A stretch of DNA of 64,000 nucleotides from Liolophura sinensis (Eukaryota; Mollusca; Polyplacophora; Chitonida; Chitonidae), in the NCBI RefSeq assembly GCF_032854445.1, contig NC_088302.1, positions 38,322,191-38,386,190 on the forward strand, in the 5' to 3' direction. Both the position numbers and the translations under genes were made by a program. The notes under the pieces were generated by a model. The model did no database searches. It was not told where the DNA came from and worked only from the letters and a program-made list of their open reading frames with translations. Numbering within the stretch: the stretch's first letter is position 1; the number at the start of each line of letters is the position of its first letter. Shown here piece by piece: positions 35,401-48,300 of the stretch.

Positions 35401-38400
35401 TCCTGCCTTCCACACAAACCAGAACCGCTTCGGTGGCCTAATGCATCCGCCTTATGGTTAGAGCATTGATTGGCCCTCAGCACTGAGAGGTTAGAGCAAG
35501 GAAGCACGACTGATTGGCCTGGTGTCAGTATTATGTGACTGTGTGGGGGTGTCATGTCTTGTGTCTTCGGCATGATACTTCAGTGAAGGCATGGACTTGC
35601 CCTGCCACAAGAAGGCACTTGTGAGCACACACATCATGACTCTTCATCATCATGTGACTGAAAAATTGCCAAGTACGACATTAAATCCCAAGCATTCATT
35701 CATTCATTCATTCCACACAAACCCTAATACACATCTTTATGATCAATGAAACTTTCAGAATCCGCAGAAATAGGTACTTTAGTCACGGGAGAAATTTTAC
35801 ATCATTTACAGTATTTTCAGTATTAAAACATTTTTAAATGCTTAATTATCAAAAGCCAGTAGTACTTTATTGTCCCCCGAACAAAAAAATGACTCATTTT
35901 GCTCTAGTGAAATATGCTTAAGCATGACATTAATCACATATCAAATCTAATATACTTTTTTTTTTTCCCCCTTCGGTGAGCAAATAAAGTAAAATAATGT
36001 CTTAAAAGTAGAATTTGAAAAAGTTGACAGTGAGAATGAAAGCTTTCAATTTATTGTAGATAACTCATTATTCCATGTGCTTTGTTTTGCAGAAGTACAT
36101 ATGTGAGAATCAAGGGAAAGAATCACAGGTGAGTCCCTGTTACTTAACTGTCATAATACCATCCTGGTGCACTTTGTCGAGACACATTATATAGCTTGTC
36201 ACATACTTTATGTGTCAGTAATGAATACTGCTCAAGAACTAAAATACTTTTCTTATTATTAACCAAATTCAGTGACTTTGGCAAAGACTAAATCATGTCC
36301 CTATATGCAGATTATGTTGTGCTCTCTGTGATAGCCACAACTTTTGGTGTATCCATTTGTTGAAAAGAAGCTTTCGTCTTGATTGAAATAGTTAATTGAC
36401 ATTTCATTAAATTCATTCTCTTTTGACAATAAATGCTGACTTTTTTATGTTGAGTATACAGTTGTTGCTATTACTGGCTGTTGTATTACCATGGCATTGA
36501 TGGTTTGTGTTGTGTGTTTTAGGGTCCGCACACCTGTATGTAATGCCTTGAAGAAGCTGAATCGTGTTGAAGGTGAGAACTTGACTTATTATTTCTATTC
36601 ATAGTCCTCCTTTTCAGATCTGGGACAAGTTTCACCGAGTAGCGTACAACATTTTTTTATTGAACATTTGTCATACAATATTTTGTATGTCTTTATTACT
36701 GCACCATGTGTGATTATCGTACATGTACGACATCTTTGTGAAACTGAGCCATGGAATTGAGCCTTTGTCTGCAGTTCAGACATTGGGAACACGAAACGAT
36801 CTTAGACATAAGTCAAAATTTCAAAATGTTAAACTTTAAAATTGGTCAAAATATTGCTTGTGAACATAAATTCTTGGTAAGTTATTGTAAAGGAGATTTC
36901 AGCTAAACTAATGGAAGATCTGAATTACATACCTCCTGTTGCCTGTTTCTGATGGGTTTATTTCTGAATGGTCATTTATTCCTGACAGTCATAGCTCAAT
37001 CATATTGTTGTCAATTTCAAACCCTGTGGTGTTCTAATTGTAGAGCCAAAAGCAGACAACTCGCCAAAAGTGCCTGCCAAAGTATCGCTGGAGGTTGTAG
37101 CACGAACGAACTGCGCATGGTCACAGGTCCAGGAGCTGGCTCAAAACCCCAGACTGAGGATCAGCCTCAAGGCTAGCCACAGGCTTGCTGCCGTCATTGC
37201 CTTTTTAGAGAAGAAATGGAAACCTCAGCGCTTACGCATTGTATCCTTTAAAGTTTGCATGTTAGTATTTGTGTTATTTAGCTGATAGTGACGTTTGGTG
37301 GTATTTCTTTTCTGAAAATGCTATTAACAGTGAAATATTGTAGTATTTCTATGAAAACTTCATGATAGACGCTGTTACCAATCCATGCACATGTAATTCT
37401 GTCTGCAGAAGATTTGATATGGGTATTTATCTACTACGTGTAGATGATGGATCACTAATGACATGTACTCCAGCATGTGTGACAAGTGATTTTTCATCTG
37501 TATTATATGAATGCATTGACATATATGGCTTTTTCTCTGTCACTGTTTACCATTTTTTACTCATCACTAAATATTACTTTCACTGTTTACAATTTCAGCT
37601 CATCACTGTCATGTGTCAAGGTTTGTGAAAGTAGTTTTGGGATTTTACATGCCATGATAGTACATGTATACAGACATCATAGTCAGGGTTCACACAGCTG
37701 CTGGAAAACCTTGAAGAGTGTTCTTTTTTTTTTTTTTTTTTTTTTGGTTCCAGGCCTTGAAAATGCTTGAAGTTTACTGCTTTCTAGTAAAGACCCATGA
37801 AAGTGCTTGGATTTGAGACAAGTATATGTGACCGGTGTGAAAGAATAAAACAGTACAAAATCTTTCATGTTTTATCTTAATTGTGCCTTGTTTACTTTCC
37901 AAGTCGTCTTTAGTGTCTGCGCTACAGGCTGCAACTTGGTTGACTCGTGTCTTGAAGAACCTTAGTATTACTATTCCAGGGGCATGTATGTGACTCAAGT
38001 CTGCGGCCCATGAGCATGGATACTTATAGTATAGCCGCATGCCTTGCTATCGTGACTTGATGCTTCTGCAAACTCTGCTGTGTATGATACGGATTATGTT
38101 GACCATTCTTAGTACATGGAAAAATGCCCAGGAAATGTAAGTTTTGCGACAAGTGGCCATTAATGCAGGAATTTAAAGATCATTTGAAGAGGGGCGTAGA
38201 TAAACTCACGGCCTTCCCCACAGCTAAAGGCTAACTCATTCAATGTATATGTGTGATAGTGGAGGTAAGCCCTGACAAACAGCCCAACTCGCGTTGGCCA
38301 AAAAGACAAGAGTATATGTAATATTTCCATGCTGGAAGTTATGGGGTAAAGGTATTGCTTCGGTTTTGAATCCTGGTAGGTTGTTGAAGTTAGTCTTTTC

Positions 38401-39271
38401 ATTCCTGGAATTTTTTTCTTATCACCTGTGTGAACCTTGCATAGTCTTCCTCATTCCTAGGCTGGCCATTTGGCCTGGCATTAACCGTCTGTTCATATTT
38501 GTCCTTGATGACCATGTCAGAAAGAGAGTTTGGACACCCCAGAGGCCACTAACAAACAGCTGAGACTGTTCCCTCACAAAGACTGCCATATCCACCCAGT
38601 TTCACTCAAGACAGCTCAAGTGCAAGTTAGGCCAGAGCTACACTTTGACAGCTACAAAGAAAATGTCCTTGGTCTTGTTGGTGGGTATTGGGTTTATTCT
38701 TCTAACTATTTTTGATACGAAATCATATAGGCTACTAGTGTTACTGTGCTTTACCTTGAACATTATTTCATAATCTGGATGTTTTAAGTCTTAGGTTGTG
38801 ACCCATAGAGACATTCCTCCTTAAAGCCTTGTAATATTTGGATGTTTTTCTTTCTGTTTTTATGCCCTTGCAAGCTTAGGTTGTGGAGGAGATACATTCA
38901 TACTGTAGCATCCTCCTGATCTGTCTGTGTAATGCAGTTTTGTAAAGGTCAAGCTTTACTCCAATGAATAGTTGCAGTCATTGTCAATCTTTGTGTACTT
39001 CACACACAGCATCCAAGGTGGAGAATATTGTAAATTCATCAGATTTCACATCTATTAATTACCATAATGATGAATTTGAATCAAAAGTGGTGCAGTAATA
39101 TTGTGACCGACAAGATGATTTGTAGTGTTGAAAATTAAATATTGTTTGTCGGGATCCTTGGAAATTCACAATTGGTCGAATATATGATATCATAGCTACA
39201 TTGTACTTTGGATTTTTTTTTTAACGTTGATGTTTTCTGGTTTATTTTGGGCCGATGGTTGCAAATCTCTG

Positions 39272-39307
<36 letters not shown>

Positions 39308-42300
39308 GTCTCTCTATCTGTCCATGATATCCCAAATTAGCTGTATGGTTAGAAATAGGCATGTTTTTTTCCAATTTTTGATATAGCAAAGAAATTGTTA
39401 CGACAAGAAATGAATTGGACAGTGGCTGAAACCGCTTACAGTTTTATTTTGATGAACTGTTGTATTAGAAAGATCATGATAACAGGCAATATTGTTGTTT
39501 CACAGGTCCCAAAACAGTACAGAAGGAGGTTGAGTTGGATGGGATGGGAGTGAAAAATGAGAATTCGCAGTCTGGTGCAGAAGGTGGTGCAGTTACCTCC
39601 CCTGAGACGAAGAAAATAGTTCCAAATTCCACAGTATTACAGAGTCCAGGAATCATCCTGGAGGATGAGAATGCCATGTTCCCTGATGACTTTGTGCTCT
39701 CCTGCACCTCAGACACTGGAGCTTCAAGTTCTTGTAAAAATGAGACTTTGGCCTCTGCGCTTAACGGGGCCGAGAACAAAGTGCCCTTTAAATCTGTGAT
39801 ATCTGTTAACAATGTTTTTAGTGCTAGTCAAAAAGTGTTGACTCATAATGAAAATGCCACTGACATTCTGTCTGGCACTTCAAAAGAAGGGGAGACAACT
39901 GATGGTCTCCCTGAAGTGCTGGACAAGGTGGACTATGAGGACAGAATACGTAAAGGCTGGTCACTTGGTGATTGTGAAAGCCTCACCTTGGCTGAGTTGT
40001 ACTTGATGTTTGGGGAGGGTGGGAAGCTGAAAGTGGAGTATGACTGGTGCGAGATTAAGCCTGCCAGTGTCCTAGCCTTGCAGCAACTAACCAATCTTCT
40101 GAGGAGACTGGTCCACTTGGCAACCACAGAATTCACAGACTTTTCCAAACTCAAGCAAGAATCCGTAAGTATCAGTCCCAGTGGTATATGTACCAGGAAT
40201 ATCCAGACTCTCGTACACCCCTGGTCTCCACTACCCCTAGGAAAGTGTCCGGTGATAAATGTATTGTAATAATGAAGAGGAGTAAGAAAGAAAAAAAATA
40301 TTATTGGACCATAAGGCGGAATTATTCAAAGAGGTCATAACGTTTCTCCAACCTAATCAGATGACCATAGTGTAGCATACTGATAACAGTTGCCGGCTTA
40401 GTACTTCCGACAGGCAAAAACTTTTCCTTGGAGAAACAGCCCTCTATACTTGAACTGGTTGCCATTGTGCTTGGTGTAGTAGTGTCATGGAATGCAAAGC
40501 GACAGGCTGTGTGCAAATCCCCTATGTGAGAATAATGTTTGACTTCGTTGTTTAAAAAGGCTGATGTGCACATTTGTACATTTATGAACATATGAATGGG
40601 AGATGGGTGTATTATTTTCGGACAGATTTGTCCGAGGTTTTTTGTCATCAGTATTGAATGTCACTTCATTGACTTACGGCAGTACCTTGGTAAATATCTC
40701 CCAATCAAAAGCTACACCCACGCCATAAGAAGACAGTATATGTACAAACACCTAATGTCCCCTTGTCGTCTAATGACCTAGAAACTGCATCTTTTGGCTG
40801 GACACGCTATTGTTTTTTTTATACATGGAGCTGTCTTTACATGACACAGTTGTGCTTCACATTGTAACATGTTTCCTTCAAATTGTAATATCTTTAATCT
40901 GCATCAAAGAACAGTAAGGTACATGTATATATGATGATAACGTGTAAAACAGGGTACTCCACTCAGTGATAATTTGTTCAACGAAACCCAATAGGCCTTA
41001 AAAATTCACTTAAATGCAGTTGTCAGAATAGGTTGGCTTATACTAGTATGTAATTTACATGGCTTAAACAAGAAGGACCTAAGTCACTTAAGTCTTAGAA
41101 GTATATTTGTGAGAAGTAGGATAAACATACGACGTTTTTATTCAAGTACATTGATGTGCAATACTGAGAAATGTTATATTTTTTCACACAGCAGAAGCCA
41201 ATTGGTGGCCAAGTTCAGACACTGTGTCAGAAATGCTCAGCCCCTATCCTAGGAGGGGTGTCCACTGTGAAATCCAACAATACCAAGTGTGCTGCCAAGG
41301 GTACAGCTGCCAAGTCAACATCATCACCCAGCAATAAAAGTGCTAAAAAGGCCAGGGTGAGGATTTCTAATGGATTTAGAGTATTAGCCATTGTTTTGGA
41401 ACTGTCCGCTTTGTTCCTCTCATGAGGTAGATACGAATAATTACACATGCAGGATGAAATGCTGAAAATCAGTACCTGAACACATAAATTTCACCAGAAT
41501 TTGATGTAAGGCTGTCTCATTTCCAATTTTTCTCCTAATTTCCCTATCTTTATTTTTTGGGAATAAACTTCTGGATAAACATTTGCATTAACATTAATAA
41601 ATCTGTTGGATCATAATGTATTTAAAGCAATGGCTTTTTTTCTCTCTCTCTATCTCAGTCTAATAAGACTCACATGTATTATGGAACTGAGGGAGTCAGT
41701 TCTGTTTTGTTTCTCTATTTTTGATACGTGTACATGAATAATTTAAATAGATTTCTTACCAAATTATACGAGAAACATTGACTCTGTTCAACTGAGAACT
41801 TGGGGCTTTCCACATTAGATTTGACGCTCGTGTTTCAGGCGTCCAGCCCAGAGACGAGGGACCCTGTTTTCCGGGTACCGGCAGCTGTACTCACACAGGG
41901 GATTCCGCCTCCCAGGCTCCCCACCCCAGGAAGGATTAATGTACAGGCTGCAGCAGCTGTAAGTACATTTATTTATGTCCTTTAAAGATTTTTTCTAAGG
42001 TTGTAGAGATAATTTATAAATATTATAACTGCAAATATCTTTTGCTTTTAGGTAAATGTTGCAAATAGTCAGATGAATTGTTGAGCACAGTACAGTTCAG
42101 GCTAAGAATCAAAACCAGGCAGGAGACTAGTGCGATCCTTGAGGTCTTTTAGAAAGTTCGTAGAGGGCCTGTAGAGAGCTCAGGACATTCAGTCAACTGA
42201 TCCGTCCACTATGACTGATCACACACACCTGGCCGATAATTGTTATGCCTAAGTGCTGACTGATGTGTGACTTTTTGATTACAACGTGGCAATCTTCTTT

Positions 42301-45300
42301 TAAAGTAGTGATTTGCCATTGAGATTCGTAATGGATCACCATGACTGCTAAAACTAGCTGTGCATTCTTCATCTCCCTTAAAAGTGGACAGATATCTTTC
42401 GTTTTTACCCTTGTTGGGACCATGTCATATGTGGGAGGCATGTGGTGGCTGCTGCCTGCCTGCGTTGGGACCATGTCCTATGTGGGAGGCATGTTGTGGG
42501 TGCTGCCTGCCTGTGCTGGGGCCTTGTCCTGCGTAGGAGGCATGTGGTGGGTGCTGCCTGCCTGTGTAGGGACCATGTCCTATGTGGGAGGCATGTGGTG
42601 GCTGCTGCCTGCCTGCATTGGGACCATGTCCTATGTGGGAGGCATGTTGTGGGTGCTGCCTGCCTGTGTTGGGGCCTTGTCCTGCGTAGGAGGCATGTGG
42701 TGGGTGCTGCCTGCCTGTGTAGGGACCTTGTCCTATGTGGGAGGCATGTTGTGGGTGCTGCCTGCCTGTGTTGGGACCATGTCCTATGTGGGAGGCATGT
42801 GGTGGGTACTGCTTGCTTGTGTTGGGGCAATGTCCTATGTGGGAGGCATGTGGTGGGTGCTGCCTGCCTGTGTTGGGGCCTTGTCTTGCGTAGGAGGCAT
42901 GTGGTGGGTGCTGCCTGCCTGTGTAGGGACCATGTCCTATGTGGGAGGCATGTTGTGGGTGCTTTCTGCCTGTGTTGGGACCATGTCCTATGTGGGAGGC
43001 ATGTTGTGGGTGCTTTCAGCCTGTGTTGGGACCATGTCCTATGTGGGAGGCATGTGGTGGGTGCTGCCTGCTTGTGTTGGGCAATGTCCTATGTGGGAGG
43101 CATGTGGTGAGTAATGCCTGCCTGTGTTGGGGCCATGTCCTGCGTAGGAGGCATGTGGTGGGTGCTGCCTGCCTGTGTAGGGAACATGTCCTATGTGGGA
43201 GGCATGTTGTGGGTGCTGCCTGCCTGTGTAGGGAACATGTCCTATGTGGGAGGCATGTTGTGGGTGCTTTCTGCCTGTGTTGGGACCATGTCCTAAGTGG
43301 GAGGCATGTGGTGGGTGCTGCCTGCTTGCGTTGGGCAATGTCCTATGTGGGAGGCATGTGGTGGGTGCTGCCTGCTGGTGTTGGGGCCATGTCCTGTGTG
43401 GGAGGCATGTGGTGGGTGCTGCGTGCCTTTGCTGGGGCCTTGTCCTGCATAGGAGGCATGTGGTGGGTGCTGCCTGCCTGTGTAGTGAACATGTCCTATG
43501 TGGGAGGCATGTTGTGGGTGCTGCCTGCTGGTGTTGGGACCATGTCCTATGTGGTACTGCTTTATTCACAAGAAAGTCAGGTTTGTTTGTAAAGTTTATG
43601 CGAAGATTTGTCGAGTTTGCTATAAAATATCTGTTGTGAGGTTCTATTTGGCATAACAGATTGTTATATTAGTCCCAGCTTAAATAAATCGCTTAATCAA
43701 GTCGAACTGATTTTGTTTTGCTGAGGTAGGTTACATATTGCAAGATAAAGTTTCTGTTTTTCATGGCTGGCATATGTTCACATAGCTGAATATACAGGGA
43801 CTGCACCTTCGCATCCAAACTAGCTAGGATAAGTCAATAGACAGAACTATATTCACACCTTCGATGATACTCCCACACGCCTCAGCAGTTCTGTGACACA
43901 GCTCAGTACAGGGTTTGTCACGTGTCAAAACGTTATTTAGTATCTCGGAACGTAATACGAGCGGTAAACAATGACTTTTAGCCTGAGGTGTACTGTATGC
44001 CATATATCAAAGTTTCAAAACTTCACAGAACGAAAAATGTGAACACGTAAGCTATTTCATCGCCCTTAAACATGATTGTAGTGTGTTATTGGCTGTTGAC
44101 CTTTATTTGGATAAGAGCAGCAGGCCATTTTTGCGATATTAGCTCATCATAGTGACATCACATTAAGTGCAGAATGATATAACAGTAGGAACTAATATGT
44201 TGTAACATAGTGCTACATTCAAATTCTTAGAAAAATATCCTGCCTCCATATTTTGTGGCAAGAGGCTTCAGTGGCTGAGGGATTTAGCACCCCATCATGA
44301 CACAGTGACTCAGTCCAGAGTTCAAGTCCAGCTCATGCTGGTTTCCTTTCCCACCATAAGTGGAAAAGTGTGGCAGCAATCTGCAGGTGGTTGTTGGTTC
44401 CCCCCGGGCTCTGATGGTTACCTCTCACCATAATGCTGGCCACCATCGTATAGGTGAAATATCTTGAGATATAGTAAAACAGCAATCAAATAAATATTTT
44501 GTGGCTTGTTTTTTTAGAGCTTTTTCTTTTTGCCGTAAAAATATTACAATTTTCAGCAAGAATAAGACCATACTTTGATTTATCTTTTATAGCAGGCAGG
44601 TATGCTGCTGAGCGCGAGTGGTCCTTACAAGAGAAACCGCCCTCCCTTGAGGAAGCCCATGATTGTGAAGAGACGCTTACTCCCAAAGGCGCATGTCCCA
44701 GGGCATCAGTTAATGACTCTTGCTATGGTACCCACATCCACAATGGCGGGCACAGCACAGTTTCTCCCTATGAGCCAACCTGTCGCTACAACTTTAGCCC
44801 CTGCCCCTGTGAGAACACCTTGTATTGCTCCCCGTCTCCCTGGGCTGGAGACTACACCCCGCCTTACAGGGGTTGAGGTAGCCCCAGGCCTCCCAGCTAT
44901 TGATGCTGTAAGTGTTAACCAGCTGTCGGGGCTTGAGGCAGTGAACCAGCTCCCAGGGCTTGATGGTGCCACCTGCCTCCCAGGACTGGAGGCTGCCCCC
45001 CGTCCAGTACTAGTTAATGCAGTCCCATCCTTACCTATTCCAGCATCAACAACAGTGTCTACATCTTCACCAACAGGTAGGCATTTGTGTTCAAATTTTA
45101 TTGTGTTCTTTAGGAAAATTTTTCCATTTCAGTATTGTATATAGTTTTCTCTAAGTTTACATTTTGCATTTATACATACATTTACCTTCCTTCTAATTGA
45201 AATGTTTCATCAAATAACATTTCTGTGGTTGTGACAGCATGCAATATAATCACCTACAAACTCCTGCTAGCATTGTTTATCTTTCATGCATGTTTTCTGG

Positions 45301-48300
45301 CTGGTGACTGACTATTTCTTGTTGGTTAAATCTTACCTGGCTGCTTGGCACTTTTCTCCTTATTTTTTCCCATTTCCTCACAGATGTATGTCAGAGTGAT
45401 AGCTCCCTTGCTTGTCAGCTTGAGGCGGACCTGGCAGCAATCTTACCCAATACCTCTCCACAAGGTACTTTCAGAAAGATTTTTTGGGAATCCTTTCCTT
45501 TACTTACTTATATATTTATTTATTTATTTATTTATTTGGTGCAATAAATTTCTTCGGCCAACTTTGACCAAAAAGGTGTTGTTACAATCATGTACATACC
45601 TTTGTTCCCCAAAATTCTGCAGAACGAAGAGTTATTGTTATTAGGGATTACACTCTCTGGATATGGCACAGATTCTAGTGCTGAAGATTGACTGAGACCA
45701 CAATAACAGGTGGTAGCTGACTGATAGACTTCATGACGAACATGGATGATCAGAAATGAATGAATGAATGAATGAATGAATGAATGAATCACTTCATTAG
45801 CTTGGGGACTGACTCTCATTTCCCTGGTCTGAAACCTGGAGTGGTCTCAGCTAATCTTCAACACAAGAATCTGTCCTGTATCCAGAAAGTGTAACCACTG
45901 GTAATGATAATAGTGTTACTTAAAAGACATCTACCAATTTGACAAGAGTAGGAAGGCTGTCGGATAATAGTTTTCTGCCACGTTTATCATAATTCCATGA
46001 TATCCAGTGGACTTCACTGGTGGGTCCCCCAAACGAAAAACAATTTGGTCAGTGTCTTTTGACTTATTATTGCAGGACAAATTCATGTTTACTCTGTACA
46101 TACATGTATCTATGCTTGGCATGCTTGCTGATTTGGTGTAAGGGCATTTGTCTTGCTGTTAAGGTGAGCAGTGCAGTCATTCATTAATGTACCCATCCTC
46201 ATTTTTTATTGATCTGTGATTGCTGACTGAATTGAACCTGAAGTCCTTAGTGGTTCATTTTACCAAAGCGTTGCTCTTGGCTCAACCATATGACCTTTGA
46301 CCAACGGGATGTCGTTCCAGTCCTGCGACCGATCGAGAAAGTTGTCTTGTATCAGCTGCACTGTATCGTGGTTGCTATTTGGGCTTTGTCAGGTTTTCTC
46401 TGCCTCCAACTGCAGGGTTATGGCAATCTGTGTAATTTATCCTGGTAAGATTTTTGATCCTGGCTGTGTGAAATACTGAAATGTTCAACATTAAAGCAGC
46501 ACAAAGTACTAAGATATGAACATAAAAAATCCCAACACATTTTTGTAGCTAATTAAGACTATTTCTATGGAAAAGTGATGGTTATCCCGATTTTGAAACT
46601 GGCACTCTAATGAGGCCCGCTTCTCACAGTAAAGGATATTGTAATGAGTAATTTCTCCAATAGGCCTGCTCTGAATTACCTCCCTTGTTACATGACAGTG
46701 ACTATGAACTAACATGAGATTAGTTTTCAAGGCGTGAAACTACAAGAAGTGGGACCTCATCTACTAAGGCATGCAGTATGTAAGCTATGTCACAGCAATG
46801 ACAAATATTTTCTAAGCAACAGAATGTAAGCAAAAAAAAAACAATTATATTGGCCTTTGAGGGTCGCAGAAATGTCAAAAGATCTTAAATGAAGTAGATG
46901 TTTTTCAGCTTCTGAGTTCACCGAAGCTGTTTATGGTATTTAACTTGGGCTAGAATTACGTAAGAAATGGATTTAAAACATACATAACGTTTTTCCCAGG
47001 CTTTACAGAATTAAAATGTGCCTGAAAACTAGGTTTTCAAATAGCATATCCCACTTTAACTGAGAAACTTGTCATTTATCCATTCTCTGAGGTCCCACCT
47101 CACCACAACGTACTCCTAAAAACTCACCTATTTAATGGGAGGTAATTCATTGCAGCTCTATTGAAAAATAGTGAGTAAATATAGACCTATGTGATTTTTA
47201 CACCCCCCCCCCCCCCCCCCCCCACCACCACCACCCTCCCGCCAATGGGCAGAGTGTATTATGTTATAGCAGTTTGGTCCGTCATCTATCCGCCTGTTGG
47301 TCTTCGTGTCCAGGCTACATCTCCGACTGTTTTCCATGGAGGGTTTTAATTTTTGTTGGATACATACATACACAGATGACGATGTGTCACGACTCACACT
47401 TGTTCATTTCAAAGGTTGTCATGGTAACCACATAGTCATAGATATGATTTTGTGTGAGGGATATAACTCCTTTTATGCATAGAGTGCATGTGTCGCGACT
47501 TTTGTGTGGTTGTTATAGTTACCAGATTGTAATTTTAACCATATATTCTATATCAGTAGGTATGATTTCGTGTCCAGGCTATAAATTTAATTTTTGTTGG
47601 ATACATACATACACAGATGAAGATGTGTCTTGACTCACATTTGTCAATTTGTGCAGTTGTCATGGTTTACAAGATTGCAATTTCCCCCTATGTATAAATA
47701 TAGATATGATTTCATGTTTGGGCTGTAACTCCAACTGTTTTCCACGGAAAGTTTTAATCTTTAGTGAATACATGGATACACAGATGTGATGTGTGACGAC
47801 TTTCATTTGTCCATTTGTCACCAGATAGCCATTTTCCTTTTGTGCTGTATTCACCTGAACTCTTGTTTGGACATGTACATATGCACCTAAGAAACATACA
47901 TACTTCTTTATTTCTATAAAACTTTTCATGGTTGAATCACTAAAATTCAGAATTCAAACTTCGGATTCAGGTTTCAGAATGAGTGATTATGTGAAGGTAT
48001 TTATTCACAGAATCTTCTGCTGGAATAATACATTGACATTGACTCGGGTCCACCAATGCTGTCACTGTGAGTTCAAATCCTGCTCATTCTGGCTTCCTCT
48101 CGGATCGTAAGTGGGAAGGGTTGTTACTGACCTGCATGTACTTGTAGTTGTGGGTTTTCCCCACGCTCTACCTGGTTTCTGCACAACATAATGTTGGGTT
48201 TTGTTGTTGAAGTGAAATATTCTTGAGTATGGTGTGAAACATTAGTTAAACATATCAAACAAAATAAATTGATCAGTACATCTGTTCAGTAATTGTATTC

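Noticed and set aside
42341-43639. Hydrophobic repeat proteins up to 257 residues
   Set aside because: They are readings of the 51-bp intronic array; flanking CRAMP1 exons join in phase without it, and both strands are equally open.
45384-45644. 99-residue frame with a hydrophobic segment at CRAMP1 exon 14
   Set aside because: Different frame from exon 14, running into the (TTTA)n microsatellite.
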